A DNA stretch of 64,000 nucleotides from Rhodanobacteraceae bacterium (GCA_004299555.1 SCQU01000003.1:124001-188000), one strand, 5' to 3'. Positions 46,063-55,179 are shown, numbered from the stretch's first letter. The notes: a model not told the origin generated them from the letters alone. A program made the numbers and translations.

Positions 46063-47409
46063 GTGCAATACCGGCGCTGGTCGCCGGGCGGTGTGCGCGT
46101 GAAGGGCCCCGTGCGCCAGATTGGCCTGGTGGTCGCGACCGCGCTGGTGCTTGGCAACATGATCGGCTCGGGCATATTCCTGCTGCCCGCGTCGCTCGCG
46201 CAGTATGGCGTTTACAGCCTGGGCGGCTGGCTGGTCAGCGCGTGTGGCGCGTTGCTGCTGGCGGGCGTGTTTTACCGGCTGGCGAAGCGCGCGCCGCGTG
46301 CCGGTGGCCCGTACGCATACAGCCGCGCCGCGTTCGGTGACTGCGTCGGTTTCCTGGTGGCGTGGGTTTATTGGATCGGACTCGTCGGCAGCAATGCCGC
46401 GATTGCGGTGGCGTTCGCGAGCTACCTGTCGACATTGGTTCCCGCCATCGGCAGTGAACCCTTGTTCGGCGCGTTGGCGGCACTGGCCGTTATCTGGGGC
46501 CTGACCCTCGTCAACATCGCGGGTGTTCGTGCCGCAGGTGCGGTGCAGGCGTGGACGACGGTGTTGAAGTTGGTGCCGTTGCTGGCGCTGGCTGCTTTCG
46601 GGCTGCTGCACTTCGATCCGCAATTGCTGGTGCCGGGTCCGCAGGCGGGGCCGCCGCTGCACGCGCTGAACGTCAGTGTCGCCGCGACGATGTTCGCCTT
46701 CATCGGGGTCGAGTGCGCGACGATTCCTGCGGGCCATGTCCGCAATCCGGAGAAGACGATTCCGCGCGCAACCTTGATTGGAACGATCATTGCGGCCGTC
46801 GTGTACATCGCCTGCACGCTGGCGGTGATGGGGCTGCTGCCGGCCGCGACACTGGCGCACTCGCAGGCTCCGTTTGCCGATGCAGCCCGCGTACTGTGGG
46901 GTGGCTGGGCGGCCTACCTGATCGCGGCCGCGGCAGTCATTTCCTGTTTCGGGGCACTCAACGGTTGGACGCTGATTGCGGGGCAGTTCCCGCAGGCGGT
47001 GGCGCGCGACGGCTTGTTTCCGCGTTCGCTGGCGGTGGGCACCCGCAGTGGCGGGCCGGTCGTGGCACTCGTGGTCGCAGCGGTGATTGGCAGCCTTGTG
47101 GTGCTGACCAACTACAGTCGCGGCATGGTGGGGATGTTCACCTTCATCATCCTGTTGACGACCCTGGGCAACGTGATCGCCTACCTGTTCAGCGCAATGG
47201 CCGACGTGGTGCTGGCCTATCGCAGCGGCAGGCACGTGCCGATTCGTGATCCGGTCCTCGCGTGCGCGGCTTTCGGGTTCTCGTTATGGGTGGTCATCGG
47301 CGCAGGCGCGGGCGCAGCCTACTGGAACCTGGTGCTGTTGTTGCTGGGTGTGCCACTGTACGTGTGGCAACTGCGGCGGAAGCGGCCGGCGATACCCGTA
47401 GACAGTTGA
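46063..47409 (+). CDS. APC-superfamily amino acid permease (basic amino acid/antiporter type)
   Basis: A 448-residue, 12-helix transporter. The helix-1 motif GNMIGSGIFLLPASLAQYG, helix-6 AFIGVECATIPAGHVRNPEK and the short C-terminus match the APA group (AdiC, CadB and YjeM relatives) that moves cationic amino acids and amines. It closes the glycosidase gene set, suggesting import of the amino acid freed from its sugars. Start uncertain: GTG 46063 or GTG 46099, both with weak ribosome-binding sites. Confidence 0.82.
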   Translation: MQYRRWSPGGVRVKGPVRQIGLVVATALVLGNMIGSGIFLLPASLAQYGVYSLGGWLVSACGALLLAGVFYRLAKRAPRAGGPYAYSRAAFGDCVGFLVAWVYWIGLVGSNAAIAVAFASYLSTLVPAIGSEPLFGALAALAVIWGLTLVNIAGVRAAGAVQAWTTVLKLVPLLALAAFGLLHFDPQLLVPGPQAGPPLHALNVSVAATMFAFIGVECATIPAGHVRNPEKTIPRATLIGTIIAAVVYIACTLAVMGLLPAATLAHSQAPFADAARVLWGGWAAYLIAAAAVISCFGALNGWTLIAGQFPQAVARDGLFPRSLAVGTRSGGPVVALVVAAVIGSLVVLTNYSRGMVGMFTFIILLTTLGNVIAYLFSAMADVVLAYRSGRHVPIRDPVLACAAFGFSLWVVIGAGAGAAYWNLVLLLLGVPLYVWQLRRKRPAIPVDS

Positions 47410-47994
47410 TGGACCGGTTCGTCGGGCGGCCGTGACAAGGCGCGATGCCACATGGCAGCGGCCAGTCCGCGCGGACCTGCGCTGCCCAATTGGCCCCTGC
47501 AGTCGCGGGCGTGGCGCATGCGTCACACCACGGTGGCTTCGGATGGCCCGAGATGCTGCTGGTTTTTCATCGCCATCACGACAACGCCGGTAGTGATACG
47601 CGAAGTCGTGTTTGTTGCCTGGCCCTTGACGCCATTCCCAGAAACCGGCGGTTTGGGCAGGTGGCGCAAGCGGCGATTCCACTGTTTGACGCGGCGGTCA
47701 GCTCGGGGTCGAACTTCGGACGTTCGCGCCTGCAGCGACGGCCGTCCTGCTGGCCTTGCACGCTGTCGCCTGATCTGGGCGCGCCATCGACGCCCGGTTG
47801 TGCCCCGGCGCGAACCCTCTTCGCGTGCCGCCGACTCCATGGGACAGAGACGCGTCGGCGTGGGCACTCCATGTTGTCCGCTTGGCTCTTTCGCCCTTTG
47901 CGTGGTGAAAATGGTCGGTTCGCCTGCGCGGCTACGTTCCGGGATAACGTTTCCGGGTGGGGCGGTGCTGTCGAGCAATGAGGGAGGCTTCGTC

Positions 47995-48051
47995 ATGTCA
48001 TCCGTCGAGATCGCGAAGTACCGGTTTCGATTCAGCTCCTCCGACGGCTGA
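47995..48051 (+). CDS. 18-residue open frame, possibly the stub of a lost gene
   Basis: ATG 47995 follows GAGGGAGG at a proper distance and encodes MSSVEIAKYRFRFSSSDG, then TGA. The good ribosome-binding site and immediate decay downstream suggest a truncated gene start rather than a working peptide. Confidence 0.25.
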   Translation: MSSVEIAKYRFRFSSSDG

Positions 48052-48394
48052 CGCTTTTTAGGGTGCCCCATGGGGATAAGCCATCGTCGCCTTGACCAGG
48101 CCCAACAGCTCGCACTCCTTCAGTTCTTCGCAACGCGAACGACGGCGTCTGCCGGGGCTGCGCCTACGTGAAGGGCGGGCAGCACGCACCTGCCGAGTCG
48201 AAGTGGTCGGAGCGATACACCGCGATGATTGATCCCGGCTTCAGCCAGTTGCCGCTGTGGGCTACGAACGCGCTCATCGCGTCCGGGCCCGAGAAACGCT
48301 CCAAGGCCGCACGCCGTTTGCCTTGTCATGGTATTCCGTGCCCGTTCCGGCTGATCGTGGCGTGCACGGCAGGCTTTGGCCTCGTTGGCGGCAA

Positions 48395-48419
48395 GACCGG
48401 AGTCGTGTTGACTCCGGTC
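48395..48419. repeat. Perfect 10-bp hairpin
   Basis: GACCGGAGTC (48395-48404), loop GTGTT, GACTCCGGTC (48410-48419). It lies 130 bp past the end of the leftward SpoIIAA-like gene and lacks a T-run; it could end transcription of that gene or be a palindromic repeat. Confidence 0.6.
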
Positions 48420-48550
48420 GCGCGGCGCTGAGCCGCGCATGGTACTCGGCCGCTTCAACGTTCCACTCGGCGCCGGTCGCGCTGCATGCGCTCCAACCCG
48501 GGGCACCGCTGGCGGCGTGCAGGGGTGAACCCGAAACCCGGTCTGCTGGA

Positions 48551-49291
48551 TCAGTCTTGCAGCCACGCCATGGCTTCGTCGCGCTGGTCGTAATCGAACC
48601 GGCGCAGCTTGGCCAGCGTCAGCGGATCGAGCACATGGTCGGCAAACGATCCCACCGGACTATTGGTGACCATGGCCACCTTGCCGATCTTGTCATGCAT
48701 GCTGTTGATGAATTTCAGGTGTGCGAACAGGGCGCCGACACCTTGCCAGCCGGGGAACCGCCGGCTGCAGATCAGAACACCGTGGAGCTGGTCGTGATCT
48801 TTGAGATAGTCCTTGATCGCCGCGCCCACCGCCTCGAAATCGTCCTCGCTCAACGCCGTATCAGCGGCAGGTTCCAGCGTCAGGATGCCGGTGCCGGGGT
48901 CCAGCGTGATGCCGATGCGGGCGCGATCGCTTTCGCAGACCCACGCCTTTGCAGCCGCGTAGGCATCGCTGCCGAAATGCCGCAGTTCGCCGGGCGAGAG
49001 CCGGCGGAACAGTTTGATGGCGGTCTCCAGCCACTTGATGTCGCTGACGATTGCCATGCGCGCCCAGTGACCCAGCTTGCCCAGGCCAAGGCGCACGTCC
49101 TGCCACGCCGCGCCAGCCTCCATGCCTTCCCACTCGCCTTCGATGCAGCACAGAAGGTCAAGCTTGCGGTATTGGCCCAGTCGCTCGTTGACCAGCGGGA
49201 CCAGCTGCCGCTCGTAATCTTCCGCGCGCAGCTTGCCGGTGATCCTGATGCCGATCACGTGGTCCGGTAGTCCCTCGATCATGGTCAACAT
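48551..49291 (-). CDS. Tandem SpoIIAA-like (STAS-like) domain protein
   Basis: A 246-residue cytoplasmic protein made of two SpoIIAA-like lipid-binding-type domains, one at about 1-120 (HVIGIRITGKLRAEDYERQL, then DIKWLETAIKLFRRLSPGEL) and a divergent one at about 125-246 (ALSEDDFEAVGAAIKDYLKD, then ADHVLDPLTLAKLRRFDYDQ). Single-domain relatives are common in soil and aquatic bacteria and of unknown role. The fused pair is less common. It is divergent from the acyl-CoA ligase gene. Confidence 0.75.
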   Translation of the reverse strand: MLTMIEGLPDHVIGIRITGKLRAEDYERQLVPLVNERLGQYRKLDLLCCIEGEWEGMEAGAAWQDVRLGLGKLGHWARMAIVSDIKWLETAIKLFRRLSPGELRHFGSDAYAAAKAWVCESDRARIGITLDPGTGILTLEPAADTALSEDDFEAVGAAIKDYLKDHDQLHGVLICSRRFPGWQGVGALFAHLKFINSMHDKIGKVAMVTNSPVGSFADHVLDPLTLAKLRRFDYDQRDEAMAWLQD

Positions 49292-49561
49292 GGCGCGTTT
49301 GTTTCGTTTCCGGGTCCGATGCCAAGCTTGCCGGCAAGCCAGTCTACCGCTTTACCCTGGCGGCCCGCGCGGTGCCGGTGCGACGGCACGGCCACTCCGG
49401 CGGGGTCAGGTTGCGCGCATGGCGCAAACGCATCCCCCGCCGGCGATGGGTGCGCCGCCCCGGCGTTACCTCTTTGCGCGCAGGGGTTGCACGCGAGGGC
49501 AGCGATGCTGGCCTGCCCGTAGTAGCCTCGGACGCGACCATGGCGAACCGAAGCGGCCTGC

Positions 49562-52243
49562 ATGAGCACCTACAACCTTGATGCGTTCCTGAAACCCGCA
49601 TCGGTCGCCTTGGTGGGTGCGAGCCGGCGCGCGGGTTCGGTGGGCGCCATTGCCGCGAAAAACCTGGCGGCTTTCCCGGGCCGGGTATTTCTGGTCAACC
49701 ATCATCTTGCGCCCGATGCCGATGCGGGCGTCTATCCGGCGGTTGACCAATTGCCGAGTGCGCCCGAGCTGGCCATCATCGCGGTACCGGCACCCGTGGT
49801 TCCCTCCATCATCAGCGATCTGGGCAAGCTTGGAACCCGCGCCGTGGTGGTACTGTCAGCCGGTTTTTCCGAAACCTCCGCCGGCAGTGCCGGCAAGACC
49901 CTGCTGGCCAGATTGCTTGCCGCAGCGCACGTCACCGGCATGCGGATTCTCGGGCCCAACTGCATCGGCATCCTGGCGCCGCATGCCGGTCTCAATGCCG
50001 GCTTTGCGCAGGTGCTGCCGCCGCCGGGGCGAATCGCCTTCCTGTCGCAATCGGGTGCGGTGCTGACGACCTTGATCGACTGGGCCAACGCACGCGGCGT
50101 CGGTTTTGCCTCGATGGTCTCGTTGGGCGAAATGGCCGAAACCGATGTCGCGGACTGGCTCGATTTCCTGGCCACGGACGCGCAAACCGACGCCATCCTG
50201 CTGTACCTGGAAAGCGTGACCAACGCGCGCAAATTCATGTCCGCGGCCCGTCACGCATCACGGCTGAAGCCGGTGATCGTCCTCAAATCCGGCCGCTCGC
50301 CGGCAGCCGCCAAGGCCGCGGCCTCGCACAGCGGCGCGCTGGCCGGCGGTGATGCCGTGTTCGACGCCGCCTTCCGTCGCGCGGGTATTCAGCGCGTGGC
50401 GACGTTGATGCACATGCTCGAGGCGGCCGAGACCCTGGCCCACGCGCAGCCGCTGCAGGGTGAAGCGCTGGCGCTGGTCACCAACGGCGGCGGGATGGGC
50501 GTCCTGGCCGCCGACCAGTTGCTGGCTGTTGGCGGGCGGCTTGCCGAACTGGGTGCCGGCACGCTGGCGGCGCTGGATGCGGCATTGCCCGCGGCCTGGT
50601 CGCATGGCAATCCCGTCGACATCATCGGTGATGCCGGTCCCGATCGGTATCGTGCGGCGCTTGGCGTTTTGCTCGATGCAGCCGAGGTCGATGCCGTAGC
50701 GGTGATGTATTGTCCGACCGGTCTCGGCGGTCCTGCCGCCGCCGCCGAGGGCGTACGTGCCGAGCTTGGCAAGCACCCGGCCCACAAGCCGGTGCTGGCG
50801 TCGTGGCTTGGCCCGGTCGCGGCCGCGGCCGCACGCCAGCCCTTTGCCGGGCTCGGCGTTCCCAACTTTGATACGCCAGAAGCGCTGGTGCGCGGCTTCA
50901 TGCAATTGGCCACCCGGCAGCGCCAGCAGGTGCATCTCAGCGAGACCGTGCCGGCCTTTCCATTGCGCGGCGAGAGCCAACGCCAGGAAGTGCGGCGGCT
51001 GATCGAGGGCTGGCTGCGCGACGGCGTCGACTGGCTGGACGAAGCCGATGCCAAACACCTGCTTGCGGTGGCCGGGTTCGCGGTCAACGAAAGTCGCCGC
51101 GCGAGGACACCGCAGGAAGCCAAGACCGTCGCCCTGGCGATGCCCGGGCCCTATGCCGTCAAGATCCTGTCGCCCGACCTGCTGCACAAAAGCGATGTAG
51201 GCGGCGTTGCGCTCAACGTAGAGACCGCCGAGGAAGTCGCGCGCGTCACCGCCGGCATGATCGGACGCCTGCGCACCGCCTACCCGGATGCACGCCTGGC
51301 GGGTGTGTCGGTGCAGCGCATGGTCGATCGCGCCAACGCACAGGAACTGATCGCGGGCCTGACCCTGGATCCGGTGTTCGGGCCCGTCATCGTGTTTGGT
51401 GCCGGTGGGGTCACGGTCGAGGCGGTCGATGACACCGCAATCGCCCTGCCGCCCCTGAACGTCAACCTGGCCCGGGATTTGGTCGAACGGACCCGCATTT
51501 GCCGGGTGCTGGCGGGCGCCAAGGGACGCTTGCAGCCGATCGATATGGATGCGCTGCTTGCGCTCCTGGTACGCCTGAGCGAACTGGTGTGCGAGTTTCC
51601 GGAGATCGTGGATCTGGATCTGAATCCGGTTCTCGCCGGACCCGACGGCGTCATCGCGCTGGATGCGCGCGTCCGCCTGCGGCCGGCGAGTGGCAACGCC
51701 ATCGACCGGCTTGCCATCGTGCCCTATCCGCGCGAACTGGAGCAGCCCTTCCAGCTGCCCGATGGCACGCGCTGCCGCCTGCGCCCGATCCGCCCCGAGG
51801 ATGAAACGCCGATGCGCGAAGCCTTCATGAAGCTTTCCCCGGAAAGCCGCTACCTGCGCATGTTCGGCATGCTCAAGGAACTGCCGCACGAGATGGCCGC
51901 GCGGGCCACGCAGATCGATTACGACCGGGAGATGGCCTTTGTCATCAGCGAGGACAAACCCGCCGGGCAAGCGGCGCTTTACGGCGGCGTCCGCTTGATC
52001 AGCGATGCCAACCGGGAATACGGCGAGTTTGCGATCACCGTCATCGACACCCTGGCCGGGCACGGCATCGGGCGCCGCCTGATGAAGGTCATCATTGACT
52101 ACGCCACCAGCATCGGCATCCGTGAAATCACCGGCTTCGTGCTGTCGGACAACCTGCCGATGCTCGCGCTGTGCCGGGATCTCGGCTTCCAGCTGACCTC
52201 GACCGAGGGCGGGATCATCAAGGTACGACTGCGGTTGCGGTAG
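49562..52243 (+). CDS. Pat-type protein: NDP-forming acyl-CoA ligase domains plus GNAT acetyltransferase
   Basis: An 893-residue protein with CoA-binding (about 8-130), succinyl-CoA-ligase-like (about 150-290), ATP-grasp (about 480-700) and C-terminal GNAT domain (about 730-893; GHGIGRRLM acetyl-CoA motif near 832). This is the layout of the protein lysine acetyltransferase Pat/YfiQ, which acetylates and inactivates acetyl-CoA synthetase. The ligase phospho-histidine is present in AASHSGAL (His near 257). Some Pat proteins have lost it, so ligase activity may be retained here. Confidence 0.85.
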   Translation: MSTYNLDAFLKPASVALVGASRRAGSVGAIAAKNLAAFPGRVFLVNHHLAPDADAGVYPAVDQLPSAPELAIIAVPAPVVPSIISDLGKLGTRAVVVLSAGFSETSAGSAGKTLLARLLAAAHVTGMRILGPNCIGILAPHAGLNAGFAQVLPPPGRIAFLSQSGAVLTTLIDWANARGVGFASMVSLGEMAETDVADWLDFLATDAQTDAILLYLESVTNARKFMSAARHASRLKPVIVLKSGRSPAAAKAAASHSGALAGGDAVFDAAFRRAGIQRVATLMHMLEAAETLAHAQPLQGEALALVTNGGGMGVLAADQLLAVGGRLAELGAGTLAALDAALPAAWSHGNPVDIIGDAGPDRYRAALGVLLDAAEVDAVAVMYCPTGLGGPAAAAEGVRAELGKHPAHKPVLASWLGPVAAAAARQPFAGLGVPNFDTPEALVRGFMQLATRQRQQVHLSETVPAFPLRGESQRQEVRRLIEGWLRDGVDWLDEADAKHLLAVAGFAVNESRRARTPQEAKTVALAMPGPYAVKILSPDLLHKSDVGGVALNVETAEEVARVTAGMIGRLRTAYPDARLAGVSVQRMVDRANAQELIAGLTLDPVFGPVIVFGAGGVTVEAVDDTAIALPPLNVNLARDLVERTRICRVLAGAKGRLQPIDMDALLALLVRLSELVCEFPEIVDLDLNPVLAGPDGVIALDARVRLRPASGNAIDRLAIVPYPRELEQPFQLPDGTRCRLRPIRPEDETPMREAFMKLSPESRYLRMFGMLKELPHEMAARATQIDYDREMAFVISEDKPAGQAALYGGVRLISDANREYGEFAITVIDTLAGHGIGRRLMKVIIDYATSIGIREITGFVLSDNLPMLALCRDLGFQLTSTEGGIIKVRLRLR

Positions 52244-52399
52244 ATCCCGATCCGCGCTCGCGCGATTGCCTGATTGCGTCCGGCGCTGGCCGCAGCATGA
52301 ACGAAACCCCGCCGCGCCGGTCCTGCCATGACCTCCATCATGGCCGCGGTCCCCAGGCGGCGGACAATGCCCACCCGCACAATCCCAATGGAGATCACC

Positions 52400-52849
52400 A
52401 TGTTGTATCGACTCATTGCCGTGGCCGTGCTCGGCCTCGTTTCCACGCCGCTGTGGGCGGCCAACTGCACTACGACCGTTGAAGCCAACGACGCGATGCA
52501 ATACAACGTCAAGAACGTCAACGTGCCGCAGAGCTGCAAGACCTTTACGGTAACCCTGAAGCACACGGGCAAGCTCGCGCGCAACGTGATGGGCCATGAC
52601 TGGGTGCTGACGAGGGCTGCCGACATGGCGGGCGTGGACGCCGACGGTGCCAAGGCCGGTTTGGCCGACAACTACCTGAAGCCGGGTGACAAGCGGGTGC
52701 TGGCTGCAACCAAGGTTATTGGCGGCGGTGAATCCGCCCACGTCAGCTTCAAGCCCTCGCTGCTGAAGGCGGGCAACAAGTATGTGTTCTTCTGCTCGTT
52801 CCCGGGTCACTCCACCGTCATGCACGGTACGGTGACGTTGACGAAGTAG
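52400..52849 (+). CDS. azu: Azurin
   Basis: A 149-residue periplasmic blue copper protein, carrying electrons to respiratory enzymes. ATG 52400 with GGAGAT is chosen. Signal peptide MLYRLIAVAVLGLVSTPLWA is cut before the mature ANCTTTVEAND. Copper ligands are all present: GHDW (Gly and His), and the C-terminal FCSFPGHSTVM (Cys, His, axial Met). A strong hairpin follows the stop. Confidence 0.95.
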   Translation: MLYRLIAVAVLGLVSTPLWAANCTTTVEANDAMQYNVKNVNVPQSCKTFTVTLKHTGKLARNVMGHDWVLTRAADMAGVDADGAKAGLADNYLKPGDKRVLAATKVIGGGESAHVSFKPSLLKAGNKYVFFCSFPGHSTVMHGTVTLTK

Positions 52850-52859
52850 GGTTCGGATT

Positions 52860-52891
52860 GGCGGTGCGGCGACCCGGGTTGCCGCACCGCC
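52860..52891 (+). terminator. Hairpin after azurin
   Basis: GGCGGTGCGGC (52860-52870), 10-nt loop, and its exact complement (52881-52891). It starts 11 bases after the azurin stop. There is no U-tract, so termination is likely but unproven. Confidence 0.6.
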
Positions 52892-52986
52892 GGTTGCCGC
52901 TCGCGACGCCTGCGGGGCCCACCGGCCGCGCTGCGCGATAATGCGTAGCTGCCGGCCGTGCAGGCGCGGCTGTTCGGGGTGGGCCG

Positions 52987-53586
52987 ATGAGCGCTGGAAA
53001 AATTCGCGGCAAGACCGTACCGCGGGGGTTTTACCGCCGTGACCCGCGGACGGTTGCGGTCGAGCTTCTCAACAAGGTCCTGGTGGGCCCCGATGGCCGC
53101 AGCGGCCGCATCGTTGAAACCGAGGCCTACTGCGGCGGCATCGATCCGGCCGCGCACGCCTACCGCGGCAAGACCCGCCGCAATGCCACGATGTTTGGCC
53201 CCCCTGGGCACCTCTACGTGTATTTCAGCTACGGCATGCACTGGTGCTGCAACGCGGTGTGCGGCGATGAAGGCATCGGTGTTGGCGTGCTGCTGCGCGC
53301 GCTGGCGCCGTTGACGGGCCTTGCCGCGATGCGTGCGGCGCGCGTGAAAGCCCATCGCGACCGTGACCTTTGCAGCGGCCCGGCGCGGCTGACGCAGGCC
53401 ATGGGCATCACCGGGGTACAGGATGGCATCGATCTGGTGCGCGGGGCCGAGGGGTTCCGCATCGTCGATGACGGCACCGCGCCTCCCGCCGGGGTCGTGG
53501 CCTCGGGCCGGATCGGCGTGAGCCGCGCCGCCGATCAGCCGTGGCGGTGGTTCGTTCCGGGCGATCCGAACGTGTCGCACCGCTGA
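52987..53586 (+). CDS. mpg: 3-methyladenine DNA glycosylase (AAG/MPG family)
   Basis: A 199-residue monofunctional glycosylase that removes alkylated purines. Conserved parts are IVETEAY (catalytic Glu near 42), DPAAHAYRGKTRRNATMFGP (base-flipping region) and HLYVYFSYGMHWCCNAV. The C-terminal GPARLTQAMGI matches the DNA-binding turn. Start ATG 52987 follows GGGGTGGG. Full length for the bacterial branch of this family. Confidence 0.93.
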   Translation: MSAGKIRGKTVPRGFYRRDPRTVAVELLNKVLVGPDGRSGRIVETEAYCGGIDPAAHAYRGKTRRNATMFGPPGHLYVYFSYGMHWCCNAVCGDEGIGVGVLLRALAPLTGLAAMRAARVKAHRDRDLCSGPARLTQAMGITGVQDGIDLVRGAEGFRIVDDGTAPPAGVVASGRIGVSRAADQPWRWFVPGDPNVSHR

Positions 53587-53701
53587 GTCCAGGTGCCGCG
53601 CCATCGCTTCGCGCCCTCCTGGCATGTTGTGACCGCAACGCCAGCGAAACCAGGGTGGTGGGGGGGCGTGCGTTGACCTGCGGCAAGTGGTTTGTGGGTG
53701 A

Positions 53702-53716
53702 GAATGCGTATCATTC
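53702..53716. promoter_or_regulatory. Fur-box-like palindrome upstream of the MmgE/PrpD gene
   Basis: GAATG-CGTAT-CATTC is an inverted repeat. With flanking bases it agrees with the classical 19-bp Fur consensus at about 12-13 positions. It ends 26 bases before the preferred start of the MmgE/PrpD gene. Confidence 0.35.
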
Positions 53717-53742
53717 ATGCATTCAGAGCACAGGCCACAAAC

Positions 53743-55140
53743 ATGACTGAAGTTCAAAAACTGGCCGCCTTCGCGCACGCTGCGCGTTACCAACAGATCA
53801 GCGCGCGCGCGGTGGAACAACTCAAGATCCGGGTCCTCGACACGCTCGGTGTCGCCATCGCGGCGCTGGATGCCAGGCCCACGCGTGCGATCCGCAAGCT
53901 CACCGAGGCGCTCGGCGGCAATGGCGCCTCGACGTTGATTGGCGGCGGCCGTTCGGCGCCCGATCGCGCGGCGTTCTACAACGTCGCCCTGAGCCGCTAT
54001 CTCGATTTCATGGACAGCTACCTCGCGCCCGGCGAGACCTGCCACCCGTCGGACAACATCGGCGCGGTACTGGCTGCGGCCGACAGTGTGGGCGCGAGCG
54101 GCAAGGATTTTCTGACCGCGGTGGCGCTGGCCTACCAGGTGCAGACCCGGTTGTCGGATGTGGCGCCGGTGCGCGCCAAGGGCTTTGACCATACGGTGCA
54201 GGGTGCCTACGCGGTGCCGGCGGCGGTCGGCAAACTGCTCGGACTCGATGCCGGTCAGCTCGCCAACGCGATCGCGATTTCCGGCACCGCCAACAATGCG
54301 TTGCGCGTGACCCGCACGGGCGACTTGTCAAACTGGAAGGGCCTGGCCTATCCGCAGGTGGCCAAGGAAGGCACCTTTGCCGCGCTGCTCGCGCAAGCCG
54401 GCATTACCGGTCCGCAACAGGTGTTCGAAGGCAACAAGGGCTTGAAGGAAACCATCACCGGGCCGTTCACGGTCGACTGGGCGCACGAGGACCTGGAAAG
54501 CGTGCTGCGCACGGTCGTCAAGAAGCACAACGCGGAAGTCCATTCGCAGTCCTCGATCGACGCGGCGCTGACGATCGGTACCCAGACCGGCTTTCGTGCC
54601 GACGCCATCCGCACGGTGCGGGTCAAGACCTTCCAGGTGGCCTACGACATCATCGGCGGCGGCGAGGAAGGCGACAAGCGGCACATCGAAACCAAGGAAG
54701 AGGCCGACCATTCTTTGCCCTACCTGATCGCGGTGGCGCTGCTGGATGGCCAGGTATTGCCGGCCCAGTTTGCGCCCGAGCGCATCCTGCGGCCCGACGT
54801 GCAGACCCTGCTGCGCAAGGTCGTCATCAGTCCGGAAGCGGCGTTCACCAGGCGCTTCCCGGCCGAGATGCCGACCCAGGTCGAGGTCGAACTCATCGAC
54901 GGCGCCAGGTTCTGCGTGTCGGCGGCGTCGTTCCTTGGCCACACGCTGCAGCCGCTCGACTGGGCCGCGGCCGGTGCGAAGTTTCATCTGCTGGCCGATC
55001 CGTTCACCGGCGGGTCCGCAGCGGACAGGATTGCCGAGTGCGTACAGGACCTGGACGCACACGGCATCCACGACCTCACGGCGTTGCTGGCGAAGGTGCC
55101 GCTCCGGCACTGGCGCGACGCCGCCACGCAGGCGGCATGA
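53743..55140 (+). CDS. MmgE/PrpD-family protein
   Basis: A 465-residue member of the MmgE/PrpD family (2-methylcitrate dehydratase, cis-aconitate decarboxylase and relatives). Family signatures are LDTLGVAIAAL near 30, LSRYLDFMDSYL near 83 (active-site Asp), GVAPVRAKGFDHTVQGAYAV-like core near 145-160 (here VAPVRAKGFDHTVQGAYAVP), and KKHNAEVHSQSSIDAAL near 263. No prpB or prpC lies nearby, so propionate catabolism is not indicated. It is followed 39 bp later by a phosphosulfolactate-synthase-like gene, probably in one operon under a Fur-like site. Substrate unknown. Confidence 0.8.
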   Translation: MTEVQKLAAFAHAARYQQISARAVEQLKIRVLDTLGVAIAALDARPTRAIRKLTEALGGNGASTLIGGGRSAPDRAAFYNVALSRYLDFMDSYLAPGETCHPSDNIGAVLAAADSVGASGKDFLTAVALAYQVQTRLSDVAPVRAKGFDHTVQGAYAVPAAVGKLLGLDAGQLANAIAISGTANNALRVTRTGDLSNWKGLAYPQVAKEGTFAALLAQAGITGPQQVFEGNKGLKETITGPFTVDWAHEDLESVLRTVVKKHNAEVHSQSSIDAALTIGTQTGFRADAIRTVRVKTFQVAYDIIGGGEEGDKRHIETKEEADHSLPYLIAVALLDGQVLPAQFAPERILRPDVQTLLRKVVISPEAAFTRRFPAEMPTQVEVELIDGARFCVSAASFLGHTLQPLDWAAAGAKFHLLADPFTGGSAADRIAECVQDLDAHGIHDLTALLAKVPLRHWRDAATQAA

Positions 55141-55179
55141 AGCCTGCAATCCCATTCATTCCTGCCAAGGAGCATCGTC

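Larger units (their letters stand above)
47410..48550. other. Gene-poor stretch with scars and hairpins
   Basis: About 1.1 kb without a recognisable gene. Contents: a short frame with a strong ribosome-binding site (47995-48051), a weak transposase-like fragment near 48070-48170, a perfect hairpin at 48395-48419, and a second one right after (GCGCGGC...GCCGCGC). Longer frames on both strands lack family motifs. It looks like a region where genes have decayed. Confidence 0.5.

Noticed and set aside
47452-48051. 199-codon frame after the permease
   Set aside because: Biased composition and no recognisable domain. Only its last 18 codons have a plausible start.
48257-49270. 337-codon plus-strand frame
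   Set aside because: It runs antisense to the SpoIIAA-like gene, whose two domains are recognisable; the plus frame has no motif.
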